A stretch of 14,461 nucleotides of DNA from Candidatus Latescibacterota bacterium (GTDB lineage Bacteria > Latescibacterota > 4484-107 > B68-G9): positions 1 to 14,461 of the forward strand of contig DTYS01000269.1 in NCBI GenBank assembly GCA_012961755.1. Direction: 5' to 3'. The notes beneath the pieces were generated by a model. It was given only the letters and a program-made list of their open reading frames with translations, ran no database searches and had not been told where the DNA came from. How positions within the stretch are numbered: the stretch's first letter is position 1; every line of letters begins with the position of its first letter. The position numbers were made by a program, and so were the translations under genes. Positions 6,937 through 14,437 of the stretch are shown here, in pieces.

Positions 6937-8088
6937 GTGAACTCCAGGGAAAGGTTACTTAGAGCGCTCTCGCACGAGGAGCCCGATAAGGTCCCCTACG
7001 ACCTCGGCGGAACCCACGTCACCGGGATAGCCGTAAGGGCCTACATCGACCTTAGGAACTACCTCGGCCTTCCCAAGGAGGAGGTTGAAATCTGCGACCA
7101 CATACAGCAGTTGGCCCTCCCCGGGGAGGACGTGCTCGAACTCCTCAAGGTCGACACCAGGGGGCTCTATCCTAAGACCAGCCACAACTGGGGCGTGGGG
7201 GACGCGCGGCTCTACAGGGACGAGTGGGGGATGCTCCAGAGGATGGAAAAGGGGGGGCTATATTACACCATAGTTGAGCATCCCCTGTCCTCGGCATCCT
7301 CCCCGAGGGACGTCGAAAACCACAGATGGCCCGAGCCCGACGGAACGTGGAGGGTGGAGGGCCTTAGGGAACGGGCCGAGAGGTTCCGCTCCCAGGGGAA
7401 AGCGGTCGTGCTCAAGGGGCTCTGTGCCGGGCTCCTCGAGATGGGAGGAAGGCTCAGAGGCCCCGAACAGTTCATGGTCGACCTTATGTTGGACAGGAGG
7501 ATGGCCGAAGCCGTCTTGGATAAGGTCCTGGAGCTTAAGGTGAAGTTCTGGGAGATGGCATTGGGGGAGCTCGGGGACCTTGTGGATGTGGTCATGGAGG
7601 GGGACGACTACGGAACGCAGACATCCCAGCTCGTCTCCCCGAGACTCTTCAGGGAGGTGTTCAAGCCAAGGCTCAAGGAGTTGATAGATGCCATCCACAG
7701 GGCAGCCCCAGGGGTCCACCTCATGTTCCATTCCTGTGGGAGCGTGAGGGATATAATCCCGGACCTCGTGGAGGTAGGGGTCCGGATCCTCAACCCTGTG
7801 CACATAAGGGCCTCAGGGATGAAGCCGGAGGAGCTCAAGAGGGACTTCGGGGACCTCCTCGTCTTCTGGGGTGGGGGGGTCGACACCCAGGAGGTCCTTC
7901 CGAGGGGAAGACCAGAGGAGGTCAGGGAGCATGTGAGGCGCAACATAGAGGCCTTAGCCCCGGGAGGGGGGTTCGTGTTCACTGCCGTGCACAACGTGCA
8001 GGCCGACGTCCCTCCCGAGAACTTTATGGCTATGTGGGAGGCACTGCAGGAGTTCGGCATATATAGAAGGGGGGATGGACATGCCTGA
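6937..8088 (+). CDS. URO-D-superfamily protein, methyltransferase type (not HemE)
   Basis: 383 residues with a GTG start. The opening N-S-R-E-R-L-L-R-A-L-S-H-E-E-P-D-K-V-P is typical of the COG0407 proteins annotated as uroporphyrinogen decarboxylase family. The R-Q-A-G-R-Y motif of true HemE is missing, so haem synthesis is unlikely. H265-x-C267 in F-H-S-C-G-S matches two zinc ligands of the methylcobalamin:coenzyme M methyltransferases MtaA and MtbA. The usual third Cys is not obvious near the C-terminus, where A-V-H-N (350-353) occurs; H352 might substitute. E-G-D-D-Y-G (221-226) and W-G-G-G-V-D-T-Q (311-318) are other conserved blocks. It may transfer a methyl group or act on a corrinoid-linked substrate, but no corrinoid-binding protein is in the window. 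The end overlaps the ABC ATPase gene by 8 bases. Two runs of seven G occur in the gene (7251-7257, 7873-7879). Confidence 0.88.
   Translation: MNSRERLLRALSHEEPDKVPYDLGGTHVTGIAVRAYIDLRNYLGLPKEEVEICDHIQQLALPGEDVLELLKVDTRGLYPKTSHNWGVGDARLYRDEWGMLQRMEKGGLYYTIVEHPLSSASSPRDVENHRWPEPDGTWRVEGLRERAERFRSQGKAVVLKGLCAGLLEMGGRLRGPEQFMVDLMLDRRMAEAVLDKVLELKVKFWEMALGELGDLVDVVMEGDDYGTQTSQLVSPRLFREVFKPRLKELIDAIHRAAPGVHLMFHSCGSVRDIIPDLVEVGVRILNPVHIRASGMKPEELKRDFGDLLVFWGGGVDTQEVLPRGRPEEVREHVRRNIEALAPGGGFVFTAVHNVQADVPPENFMAMWEALQEFGIYRRGDGHA
8067..8074 (+). promoter_or_regulatory. Ribosome binding site setting the ABC ATPase start
   Basis: AAGGGGGG ends 6 nt before ATG 8081. The earlier in-frame ATG at 8075 touches this sequence with no spacer, so 8081 is preferred. 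Confidence 0.5.
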
Positions 8089-8830
8089 GGACGACTACAT
8101 CATCAAGGTAGTGGACGTATGGAAGGTCTACCACCTCGGAAAGACCACGGTGGACGCGTTGAGGGGGGTGAACTTAGAGGTCAGGAGGGGGGAATATGTA
8201 TCTATCATGGGCCCCTCCGGGTCGGGCAAGACTACCCTCTTCAACATGATAGGTGCCTTGGACAGGCCCACCAGAGGTGAGGTGTACATAAACGGCATGA
8301 GGCTCACTGACCTGAACCAGAGGCAGATAGCGTACCTCAGATGCCACAGCATAGGTTACATATTTCAGACCTTCAACCTCCTCCCCGTGCTCACGGCCCT
8401 GGACAACGTGGCACTTCCGATGATATTCGCGGGCCTGAACAGGGAGGAGTACGAAGAGAAGGCCAGGCACAAGCTAGAACTTGTGGGACTGGGGGACCGC
8501 GTCCATCACAAGCCTTTCGAGCTTTCCGGAGGGCAGCAACAGAGGGTCGCCATAGCTCGGGCCATAGCTAACGACCCCGACATAATCCTCGCGGACGAGC
8601 CCACGGGGAACCTGGACCTCAAGACGGGCCAGGAGATTATAGAGCTCCTCAAGAGGCTCAACGAGGAGCAAGGTGTGACGATCGTGACCAACACCCACGA
8701 CCACAAGATGTTGGGGGCATCCGACAGGGTCGTGGACCTCAGGGACGGGCAGATAATCCGGATCCGCAACAAGGACGAGATGGATATCCGGGAGGGCGTC
8801 ATAAGGGGACTTGACTTCGAGGAGAGGTAG
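8081..8830 (+). CDS. ABC transporter ATP-binding protein, LolD/MacB type, without adjacent permease
   Basis: A complete 249-residue nucleotide-binding domain. Walker A is G-P-S-G-S-G-K-T-T (44-52), the Q-loop is at Q96, the signature L-S-G-G-Q-Q-Q-R spans 148-155, Walker B is I-I-L-A-D-E (168-173) with E173, and the switch histidine is H206 in T-H-D-H. V-Y-H-L-G-K-T-T-V-D-A-L-R-G-V near the N-terminus and L-A-D-E-P-T-G-N-L-D are typical of the LolD/MacB/FtsE-like group, which drives FtsX-fold permeases in lipoprotein release, efflux or envelope remodelling. A short C-terminal tail (about 228-249, rich in Asp, Glu and Arg) goes beyond the core. It overlaps the previous gene by 8 bases and is followed 31 nt later by ridA. 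No membrane protein is encoded between 1 and 14461 apart from one lipoprotein, so its permease must be elsewhere. Confidence 0.94.
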   Translation: MPEDDYIIKVVDVWKVYHLGKTTVDALRGVNLEVRRGEYVSIMGPSGSGKTTLFNMIGALDRPTRGEVYINGMRLTDLNQRQIAYLRCHSIGYIFQTFNLLPVLTALDNVALPMIFAGLNREEYEEKARHKLELVGLGDRVHHKPFELSGGQQQRVAIARAIANDPDIILADEPTGNLDLKTGQEIIELLKRLNEEQGVTIVTNTHDHKMLGASDRVVDLRDGQIIRIRNKDEMDIREGVIRGLDFEER

Positions 8831-8861
8831 AAGAGTCCCCTAGGCCGAAAGGGAGGTATGT

Positions 8862-9251
8862 ATGGAGCGCAAGGTCCTTTCGAGTCCGAGGGGACCGGAG
8901 GCCAAGGGTCCCTATTCCCCGGCCGTCGCCTACGGAAGCCTCGTCTTCGTCTCCGGCCAGGGTCCCATAGACCCGGCCACGGGTAAGGTGGTGGGGAATA
9001 CCGTGGAGGAACAGTTGAGGAGGACCCTGGAGAACCTGAAGCTTATACTGGAGGATGTTGGCTCGTCCTTAGAGAACGTCGTCAAGGTGACCCTGTACCT
9101 CAGGAACATGGACGACTTCGCCAGGGCCAACGAGGTGTACAGGGAGTTCTTCCGGGAGGGGAACTATCCTGCGAGGACTACCGTCCAGGCCAGGCTCCCT
9201 TTGGACATAATGGTCGAGGTGGATGCGATAGCCTGCATGCCGGAGGGATGA
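8862..9251 (+). CDS. ridA: RidA-family enamine/imine deaminase
   Basis: 129 residues, the normal RidA length, forming a trimer in known members. P-Y-S-P-A-V (17-22), V-S-G-Q (30-33), the key arginine R105 in Y-P-A-R-T-T-V and E119 in V-E-V-D-A-I-A are all present. R105 is the residue that binds the carboxylate of imine substrates, so an active deaminase (RidA proper) is expected rather than an inactive Rid subgroup. It hydrolyses reactive 2-aminoacrylate-type enamines released by PLP enzymes, which fits with a PLP aminotransferase at the head of the same operon. GGGAGGT lies 4 nt before the ATG. Its stop is directly followed by the GTG of sbcD. Confidence 0.95.
   Translation: MERKVLSSPRGPEAKGPYSPAVAYGSLVFVSGQGPIDPATGKVVGNTVEEQLRRTLENLKLILEDVGSSLENVVKVTLYLRNMDDFARANEVYREFFREGNYPARTTVQARLPLDIMVEVDAIACMPEG
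9242..9247 (+). promoter_or_regulatory. Ribosome binding site for the GTG start of sbcD
   Basis: GGAGGG, at the very end of ridA, lies 4 nt before GTG at 9252. The protein reads M-I-K-L-V-H-F-A-D-V-H from there, exactly the expected Mre11/SbcD N-terminus. The ATG at 9248 is in another frame. Confidence 0.6.
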
Positions 9252-10496
9252 GTGATAAAGCTCGTCCACTTCGCGGATGTACACATAGGCGTCGAGACCT
9301 ACGGGAGGCCCAACCCCGAGACAGGCTTAAACACCAGGGTTGAGGACTTCGTGAGGTGCCTCTCCTTCCTAGTGGACAGGGCCGTAGAGGAGGACGTCGA
9401 CCTGGCAGTGTTCTCGGGGGATGCGTACCACAGCTCGTCCCCGAGCCCGACGTACCAAAGGGAGTTCGCAGGGCAGATAAGGAGGCTCTCCAGGGCAGGC
9501 ATCCCGGTGGTCCTCGTGGCCGGCAATCACGATACTCCGGGGACTTTCGGCAGGGCCTCCTCCATAGACATCTTCGGGACCTTAGAGGTCGAGAATACCC
9601 ACGTCTTCACGAGGCCCAGGCTTGAGGTGGTCGGGACGAAGGCGGGCCCGGTGCAGGTGGTGGGTATGCCCTGGCCCTCCAGGAGCTGGATGCTTACGAG
9701 GGAGGAGTACAGGAAGCTCTCGGACGAGGAGCTCGTGGAGAGGATGGAGGAGGTGTACGCCAGGCTTGTAAAGGGGTTCGCCGAGAAGCTGGACGCGGAG
9801 CTCCCTTCGGTCCTGGCGGCCCACGTCATGGTCAGGGGGGCGGGGCTCTCCGGCTCGGAGAGGGCGTCTGTGGTCGGCAGGGACCCCTCTTTGCTCCCCA
9901 GTGCACTGGCGAACCCGGCCTTCACATACGTTGCCCTCGGCCATGTGCACAGACATCAGGACCTCAACAGTGGAGCGCGCCCTCCACTGGTCTACCCCGG
10001 AAGTTTGGAGAGGATAAACTTTGGGGAGGAGGGGGAGGCTAAGGGATTCTGCCTGGTGAGGCTCGAAAGGGAGGAAGGGGGATCGCCCTTCGGACCGTGG
10101 AGGGCGGACTACGAATTCTTAGAGGTCCCCGCCAGGTCCTTCGTCACCGTGGATGTTGATGTGGGGGACTCCGATCCCACGGACGCCATAGTGGACGCTC
10201 TGAAGGAAAGGGAGCTCGGGGGGGCCGTGGTGAGGGTGATATATCGCGTCAGGGAAGGGAAGACCTTGGTGGACCTCGGTAGGGTACACAAGATACTAAG
10301 GGACAAAGGAATATGGAAATTAGCTGGCATAATCCCCCAGGTGGATAGGCCGGAGAGGAGGCCCAGGGCGCAGATCTCAGAGGAGTTAGATCTGAGGGAA
10401 GCTATGAAGCGGTACATAGAGAGCAACCCCGAACTGAAACCTTTGGAGGAGGAACTTATAAGGTATGCCCTGAAGCTCGAAGAGGAGCTGGAATAA
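9252..10496 (+). CDS. sbcD: Mre11-like DNA repair exonuclease SbcD
   Basis: 414 residues. Calcineurin-type phosphoesterase motifs appear in order: D9-V-H11, G-D57-A-Y-H, G-N92-H93-D94, A-H191 and G-H231-V-H233, a complete set of di-metal ligands. The protein pairs with SbcC/Rad50 and acts as a Mn-dependent 3'-5' exonuclease and endonuclease on double-strand ends, hairpins and blocked ends. The segment after residue 290 is the capping domain, and the last 40 residues (R-E-A-M-K-R-Y onward) are helical and charged, as expected for the Rad50-binding helices. It starts with GTG next to the ridA stop, giving translational coupling to a metabolic gene. The end is 30 nt before sbcC. Confidence 0.94.
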   Translation: MIKLVHFADVHIGVETYGRPNPETGLNTRVEDFVRCLSFLVDRAVEEDVDLAVFSGDAYHSSSPSPTYQREFAGQIRRLSRAGIPVVLVAGNHDTPGTFGRASSIDIFGTLEVENTHVFTRPRLEVVGTKAGPVQVVGMPWPSRSWMLTREEYRKLSDEELVERMEEVYARLVKGFAEKLDAELPSVLAAHVMVRGAGLSGSERASVVGRDPSLLPSALANPAFTYVALGHVHRHQDLNSGARPPLVYPGSLERINFGEEGEAKGFCLVRLEREEGGSPFGPWRADYEFLEVPARSFVTVDVDVGDSDPTDAIVDALKERELGGAVVRVIYRVREGKTLVDLGRVHKILRDKGIWKLAGIIPQVDRPERRPRAQISEELDLREAMKRYIESNPELKPLEEELIRYALKLEEELE

Positions 10497-10526
10497 AATT
10501 GGGCGATCATCCTTTGGAAAGATATA

Positions 10527-13500
10527 ATGGTACCCGTTCGCCTTCACCTTAGGAACTTTATGAGCTACGGAGAGAACGTTCCTGCCTTGGATTTCACCGG
10601 GTTCAGGGTGGCATGCCTTTCCGGCAGGAACGGTCACGGAAAGTCCGCCCTCTTGGATGCGATAACATGGGCCCTTTGGGGGAGGGCGAGGGGGAACACC
10701 TATGAGGAGATATTGAGGGTCGGGGCGGTGGAGATGCAGGTCACGTTCGAATTTGAGCTTGAGGGTAACCTATACAGGGTCATCAGGACCTACAGGCGCA
10801 CGGGCAAGGGGGGGCTTTCCTCATTGGAGTTCCAGATATTCGACCCCAAGGGCGGGGGGTACAGGCCCCTCTCGAGTCAGGTCAGGCGCACCCAGGAGGA
10901 GATAATAAAGAGACTCAGGATGGATTACGAGACCTTCATAAATTCGGCCTTCGTGCTCCAGGGAAGGGCCGACGAGTTCACCCGGAAGACCCCTAAGGAG
11001 AGGAAGGAACTTTTAGCGAGGATACTGGGGCTTTCCAGGTACGAGGAGCTCGAGGAGCTGGCCAAGAAACATCTGAGGGAGAGGGAGACGGAGATAGCGA
11101 AGCTTGAAGCTCAACTCAGCGGGCTCGAGGAGGAACTGGCCCAGAAGGAGGACTACGAAAGACAGCTTCAGGAGGTCTCCTCGGAACTTAGGATCCTGAC
11201 CAGGAGGATGGAGGAGCTGGGGCTTGAAACGGAGAGGTTGGAGGGGATGAGGGAAGGGCTTGAGGAGAAGCGCAGAAGGTACGAGGGGATAGGCGAGGAG
11301 AAGAGGAGGCTCGAGGGGCACATAAGGGAGGTCTCCGAAAGGATATCCGCTCAGGAGAGAAGGAAGGAAGATTACGAGAAGGTCCTGGCCCGGAGGGAGG
11401 AGATATCGGAAGCCTTTTCGAGGTATGAGGACTTAAGGAGGGAGGAGAGGATATGGACGGAGAAACTTCGGACTCTGAGGAACTTGGAGGCACGCAGGGG
11501 GGAGCTGGAAAGGAGGTTGGATGAGGAAAGGCACGTCCTGGAGAGGAAGGTTGAGGCCCTCTCCGGCAGGAGGAGGGAGCTCGAGGTCCGGCTGTGGGAA
11601 GCCCAGGAGATCCTATCCAGGGAGGCGGAGGTAGAGGAAGGGTGTCGTAGGCTCGAGGAGGCTAAGAGGGAGGTCGGGGAATGGGAGGGGAGGAGGGCCA
11701 GGTACGAGGAGCTGGAGGCTAAAAGACAGGAGCTTATACGCAGGATAGAGAAGGCCCGCTCCGAGCTCTCGGTGCAACTTGGGAACTTAGATGGGAGGAT
11801 GAGGGAGCTTAAGAAGAGGGCGGATATGGAGCTTGCCCTGCGCAGGGAGGTGGCGGAGTTGGAAGAAAAGGTGCGAAGGCTGGAGGAACTCGAGAGGGAG
11901 AGGGAAGAGGTAAGGAACAGGGGGACTCAGCTGAAGCTGGAGATAGAGGCCGGGAGGAAGAAGGCTGAGGAGATAGAGGACAGGATTTCAGAAGTTAAGG
12001 AGAAACTTTCCTTCCTCCAGGCCAGTAAGGAGGCCAGATGTCCCCTGTGCAGGGCCGAGCTGGACCTCACCCGGAAGCGCAACATCCTCACCGAGTACGC
12101 CACAGAACTCAAGGGCCTCCAGGAGGAACTTTCCAGGACGAGGAGGGAGATTAGGGAGATGGACGAGGAAAGGAGGAGGCTCAGGGCACGTTACAGGGAG
12201 GTCGACGAGGCTCTCCGTCCTGCCCGGGAGAGGAGGGAAAGGTTGGCCGAGGCCCGGGCGGCCTACGGTGAGGCCGTAAGGGCCAGGGGGGAACTTGAGA
12301 GGGCCAGGGGGGAGGCGGATTCCCTGAAGAGGAAGGTGGAGGCTGAGGACTTCGCCCACGCGGAGAGGAGGCAGCTCGCCGAGGTGGAGGTTGAGCTTAA
12401 GGGTTTGGGCTACGATCCCGAGGGCTACAGGAGGGTCCTTAAGAGGGTGGAGGAGCTGACGAGGTACGAACTCGAAAGGGAGAGGCTTGAAGCCGCCAGG
12501 ACACAGGTGAAGGAGGTAAGGGAGGAGATCGAAAGGGTGAGCTCGGAGCTGAGCGAGGTGGAGGGTAAACTCGAAGAGGGGAGGTACGCGGAGGACGTCA
12601 AAGAGGAGCTAAGGAGGGTGCTCGTCCGGATAGAGGAAGTCGGCTACGAAGGCGGAAGGCACGCTCAGGTCCAGGAGGAACTCGACCGGCTTAGGGAAGC
12701 TCCCGTAGAAAGGGAGAGGCTCCTACAGGCCGAGGCAGGTATAGAGGAGGCGAGGGATGTACTGAGGGGGTTGAGGGAGAGCGTGGAGCAAGCGCAGGAA
12801 CATCTGAGGGAACTTGAGGAGGAGGAAGGCAGGCTCGGCAGGGAACTCGAGGAGTACGGAAGGGTAGAGGAGAGGTTATCCCAGCTCGGAAGGGAGCTCG
12901 AAGAGCTCAGGGAGAGGAGGGAAGGGCTTTTAGGAAGGGAGGGAGCTGTAAGGGCCCAGTACGAAAGATGTATGAGGATGGAGGAGGAGGCGAGAAGGCT
13001 CAGGCAGGAGCTCGCCCGTGCCCGGAGGGAGCGGACGATATACGAGACCCTTCAAAGGGCATTCGGTAAGGATGGCATCCAAGCCTTGATAATCGAGGGT
13101 GTCCTCCCGGAGCTCGAACAGGAGGCGAACGAGATACTTAGGAGGCTCACCGAAGGAAGGGCTTACGTGAGGATAGAACCCCTGAGGGAGAGGGGTGGTA
13201 AGGTCAAGGAGACCTTAGACATAAAGATAAGCGACGAGCTCGGAACCAGGGACTACGAGATGTTCTCGGGAGGGGAGGCCTTCAGGGTGGACTTCGCCCT
13301 CAGGGTCGCCCTGTCGAAGCTTCTGGCCAAAAGGGCCGGCACGAGGCTCCGTACCTTGGTCATAGACGAGGGCTTCGGGACCCAGGACTCCGAGGGCCTG
13401 GAACTTCTCGTCGAGGCGATAAACGCGATATCGGAGGATTTCGATAAGATCTTGGTCGTGACCCACCTGGAACGGCTGAGGAACGCGTTCCCCGTCCGAA

Positions 13501-13556
13501 TAGAGGTCGAGAAGAGGCCGGATGTGGGCTCGACGTTCCAGGTGATAGGGATGTGA
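10527..13556 (+). CDS. sbcC: Rad50-like ATPase SbcC with zinc hook
   Basis: 1009 residues, between archaeal Rad50 (about 880) and E. coli SbcC (1048). Walker A is G-R-N-G-H-G-K-S (33-40) and the Q-loop is Q145. Two coiled-coil arms (about 170-500 and 515-830), made almost entirely of Glu, Arg, Leu and Lys, flank the zinc hook C505-P-L-C508. The signature F-S-G-G-E (913-917), Walker B L-V-I-D-E with D947-E948, the D-loop G-F-G-T-Q-D and the switch H980 complete the second half. The ATP-driven clamp tethers DNA ends and controls SbcD. The ATG has only a weak GGAAAG 5 nt upstream. It is the expected start because the first strand (V-P-V-R-L-H-L-R-N-F-M-S-Y) follows at once. Its TGA overlaps the GTG of the next gene. 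Confidence 0.95.
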   Translation: MVPVRLHLRNFMSYGENVPALDFTGFRVACLSGRNGHGKSALLDAITWALWGRARGNTYEEILRVGAVEMQVTFEFELEGNLYRVIRTYRRTGKGGLSSLEFQIFDPKGGGYRPLSSQVRRTQEEIIKRLRMDYETFINSAFVLQGRADEFTRKTPKERKELLARILGLSRYEELEELAKKHLRERETEIAKLEAQLSGLEEELAQKEDYERQLQEVSSELRILTRRMEELGLETERLEGMREGLEEKRRRYEGIGEEKRRLEGHIREVSERISAQERRKEDYEKVLARREEISEAFSRYEDLRREERIWTEKLRTLRNLEARRGELERRLDEERHVLERKVEALSGRRRELEVRLWEAQEILSREAEVEEGCRRLEEAKREVGEWEGRRARYEELEAKRQELIRRIEKARSELSVQLGNLDGRMRELKKRADMELALRREVAELEEKVRRLEELEREREEVRNRGTQLKLEIEAGRKKAEEIEDRISEVKEKLSFLQASKEARCPLCRAELDLTRKRNILTEYATELKGLQEELSRTRREIREMDEERRRLRARYREVDEALRPARERRERLAEARAAYGEAVRARGELERARGEADSLKRKVEAEDFAHAERRQLAEVEVELKGLGYDPEGYRRVLKRVEELTRYELERERLEAARTQVKEVREEIERVSSELSEVEGKLEEGRYAEDVKEELRRVLVRIEEVGYEGGRHAQVQEELDRLREAPVERERLLQAEAGIEEARDVLRGLRESVEQAQEHLRELEEEEGRLGRELEEYGRVEERLSQLGRELEELRERREGLLGREGAVRAQYERCMRMEEEARRLRQELARARRERTIYETLQRAFGKDGIQALIIEGVLPELEQEANEILRRLTEGRAYVRIEPLRERGGKVKETLDIKISDELGTRDYEMFSGGEAFRVDFALRVALSKLLAKRAGTRLRTLVIDEGFGTQDSEGLELLVEAINAISEDFDKILVVTHLERLRNAFPVRIEVEKRPDVGSTFQVIGM

Positions 13557-14437
13557 TCCTGGAGAACATTGCCCAAAATCGCTTTAAGCTGATGATGAGG
13601 TTATGGATCTGTATGTTGTTCTGTACTTTAGCCATAGGATGTGGTCCTAGGGAAGCACCACCTCCCGCCCGGAGGATGTACTCCCAGGTGCTCAGGCAGG
13701 TTGCGAGGAGCATGGAGTCCGAGGGGACATATGTGCAGGTCATATTCCGCACCACGGCCTTCGAGATAGCCCGACTTTATGCAGAGGCGGAGAAGAAGGG
13801 ATGGGACGAGGGACAGATAAGGGGGAAGCTGAGGTACTTGGTCTTGGTCTTCGTGGACTCCCCATATCCTCCGGGAGATAGGGGGCTTTTAAGTTTCTAC
13901 CAGATATATAAGGCCCTGGACCCCTCGTTCGACCCTGGGAACCCCCTCCAAAGGGCGCAGTACGAGGTCTTCAGAAGTAAATATGTGGATAAGGTAGTGG
14001 ACGCCTTCCTGAACCCCGCCCTACCAGGCCTCCGGGAGAGGTACCTCGAGGAGTGGGGGTACGACCTTTATGGTAGGTTGGTGTTCTCGTTCTACCTGGA
14101 GAACAGGGGAGGGAAGATTCTTCCGGTTAAGGACATAGGGAGACACATATTCCTGGAGGACGACAAGGGGAACAAGTACGGGCCCATGGGCCTCGCAGGT
14201 CCTTACCCCTACGACTACGACGTGCCCCCTGAGAGCCTCGAAACCACCGCGAGGTTTCGCCTCTTCTTCGTGAACCGCCGCTCCGACGGTAGGCCCCCGA
14301 TAGTCGGGAAGGACACGAAGCATTTGAAGCTCGTCATAGAGGACTGGGGCGGGAAGCCGAGGTGGGAGTTCGTATGGGACCTCCCGTTCAGGTACCCGGA
14401 ATGGCCTGGGAGGAAGGGGAAGGCGATAAGGTTTTAG
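13553..14437 (+). CDS. Predicted lipoprotein of unknown function
   Basis: 294 residues from a GTG at 13553 that overlaps the sbcC stop (GTGA), with AGGTGA 7 nt upstream. A positively charged start and hydrophobic stretch (M-M-R-L-W-I-C-M-L-F-C-T-L) lead to L-A-I-G-C, so Cys30 is the likely lipidated residue. The -3 residue is Ala, a less common lipobox. ATGs at 13592 or 13595 give a shorter signal but lack a Shine-Dalgarno. The mature part has a helical first half (about 42-160, with Y-A-E-A-E-K-K-G-W-D-E-G) and a second half with alternating strands (R-L-V-F-S-F-Y-L-E-N and H-L-K-L-V-I-E-D) that looks like a beta-sandwich. I recognise no family. The protein should be anchored to the outside of a membrane, unlike its SbcC neighbour. 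The window ends 24 nt after its stop, so later genes are unseen. Confidence 0.75.
   Translation: MILENIAQNRFKLMMRLWICMLFCTLAIGCGPREAPPPARRMYSQVLRQVARSMESEGTYVQVIFRTTAFEIARLYAEAEKKGWDEGQIRGKLRYLVLVFVDSPYPPGDRGLLSFYQIYKALDPSFDPGNPLQRAQYEVFRSKYVDKVVDAFLNPALPGLRERYLEEWGYDLYGRLVFSFYLENRGGKILPVKDIGRHIFLEDDKGNKYGPMGLAGPYPYDYDVPPESLETTARFRLFFVNRRSDGRPPIVGKDTKHLKLVIEDWGGKPRWEFVWDLPFRYPEWPGRKGKAIRF

Noticed and set aside
6937..8088. Assignment as haem-pathway uroporphyrinogen decarboxylase (HemE)
   Set aside because: The R-Q-A-G-R-Y motif is absent, the N-terminus is of the COG0407 methyltransferase-like type, and no haem genes are nearby.
9356..9625. Plus-strand out-of-frame ORF of 89 codons inside sbcD
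   Set aside because: It overlaps the metal-binding motifs of SbcD in another frame, and its translation is low-complexity, rich in Gly, Arg and Pro, with no family match.
10499..10528. Promoter-like TTGGGC, 18 nt, perfect TATAAT just before and over the sbcC start codon
   Set aside because: The -10 box includes the first two bases of the ATG, so transcripts would begin after the start codon and lose the conserved N-terminus; probably chance in a short AT-rich gap.
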